Shown here in pieces: positions 15,469 to 15,876 of a DNA stretch of 15,876 nt. The DNA lies in assembly GCA_020201015.1 (NCBI GenBank), contig JAIVHN010000002.1, positions 1 to 15,876 on the forward strand, read 5' to 3'. Both the position numbers and the translations under genes were made by a program. A model generated the notes under the pieces. That model had not been told where the DNA came from. It worked only from the letters and a program-made list of their open reading frames with translations, and made no database searches. The stretch is from Spirochaeta sp. (GTDB taxonomy: Bacteria > Spirochaetota > Spirochaetia > DSM-27196 > SLAA01). Numbering within the stretch: the first letter of the stretch is position 1; the number at the start of each line of letters is the position of its first letter.

Positions 15469-15876
15469 TAATGTTTCTCCCGCACGATGATGTTGTTCCC
15501 CTCAAGGCGTATTACTTCTATAGGGACTCCCGCCGAAACATACTCGCCATCGGCTTCAACTACCAGCATCTCCCCTTCGATTTCTGCCTTGCCAGCTGGG
15601 CGTAAGGTGGTAATTGCACGACCACTCTTGCCGACAGGGCTCCCAGCTGCAACCATAGACTGGACTGTATAGCCTAGCTCGACATCCTGGGCGCTGTCGA
15701 GCGCCAGCCGCCGAAAGAACGATACTTTGCGAAAACTTGCTGCCAGAATTGCAAATCCTATAAGTGCCGCCAACAAGTTCATAACAACCATGAGTATGTT
15801 CCGATGGAACAATTCCCACTCCCACTCGAAGCTGGGAATTACGAACTCCTGCATCGAAAGCACTAACGAAATTCCA
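15468..15876 (-). CDS. NfeD protein, C-terminal part (probably long ClpP-type), 5' end outside window
   Basis: The frame is open through the window edge (codons for GISL precede the GTG at 15863), so the visible part is taken as the C-terminus of a longer protein. It ends a hydrophobic segment, then VIPSFEWEWELFHRNILMVV and a membrane segment (about residues 24-44 counted from GTG 15863). An OB-fold follows: GKSGRAITTLRPAGKAEIEGE, then VEADGEYVSAGVPIEVIRLEGNNIIV. The F-V-I-P ... W-E-L-F-RN junction between membrane segments is, as I recall it, typical of long NfeD proteins that carry a ClpP-like Ser-Lys protease domain in front. That protease domain is inferred, not seen. A short protein starting at GTG 15863 or ATG 15854 is the alternative. 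The gene leads into the short nfeD with a TAATG overlap. Confidence 0.82.
   Translation of the reverse strand, partial: GISLVLSMQEFVIPSFEWEWELFHRNILMVVMNLLAALIGFAILAASFRKVSFFRRLALDSAQDVELGYTVQSMVAAGSPVGKSGRAITTLRPAGKAEIEGEMLVVEADGEYVSAGVPIEVIRLEGNNIIVREKH

Noticed and set aside
1..15876. Mobile elements, CRISPR arrays, tRNA or rRNA genes, prophage or defence genes
   Set aside because: None were seen on reading both strands: no transposase or integrase motifs, no spaced repeats and no tRNA-like arms. The region looks like stable core or metabolic chromosome.

Overview
The window is gene-dense bacterial chromosomal DNA (roughly 50-55% GC by eye) with eleven genuine genes, short or overlapping junctions, GTG and ATG starts and clear Shine-Dalgarno sites. 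No tRNA, rRNA, CRISPR array, insertion sequence or phage gene was seen. The mix of genes, and the tail motif of the uncharacterised protein at 13119-13904, suggest a free-living member of the Spirochaetes. This is an inference from recalled family resemblance, not a proven assignment. An outer-membrane or other Gram-negative-like lineage cannot be told apart from the sequence alone.

Region 1 (1-7030, plus strand) is an alpha-glucan/trehalose cassette. It starts with the 3' part of a trehalose synthase fused to a maltokinase (5' end outside the window). Next is malto-oligosyltrehalose trehalohydrolase (treZ), which overlaps the first gene by 8 bp. Last is an 816-residue GH57 glycosidase-like protein carrying a DUF3536-type C-terminus. 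Together they point to interconversion of maltose, maltose 1-phosphate, trehalose and alpha-glucans. TreY, the usual partner of TreZ, and GlgE, the usual consumer of maltose 1-phosphate, are not in the window.

Region 2 (7118-13147, plus strand) is a complete five-gene ABC importer of the Opp/Dpp (peptide/nickel/oligosaccharide) class. It comprises a substrate-binding lipoprotein, two permeases and two ATPases, with ATGA-type or longer overlaps over the last four genes. An 87-bp gap with a candidate promoter separates it from region 1. The ligand cannot be read from the sequence; placement beside sugar genes makes an oligosaccharide possible.

Region 3 (13119-15876, minus strand) is an operon reading towards the importer. 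Its order is the C-terminal end of a long (probably ClpP-type) NfeD protein running off the window, a short NfeD, the flotillin-like protein FloA, and an uncharacterised membrane-anchored, largely disordered protein. This looks like a membrane-microdomain (flotillin/NfeD) module. The last gene of the operon overlaps the end of the importer operon tail to tail by 29 bp.

There is no gene-free stretch longer than about 90 bp. The least explained element is the uncharacterised fourth member of the flotillin operon.
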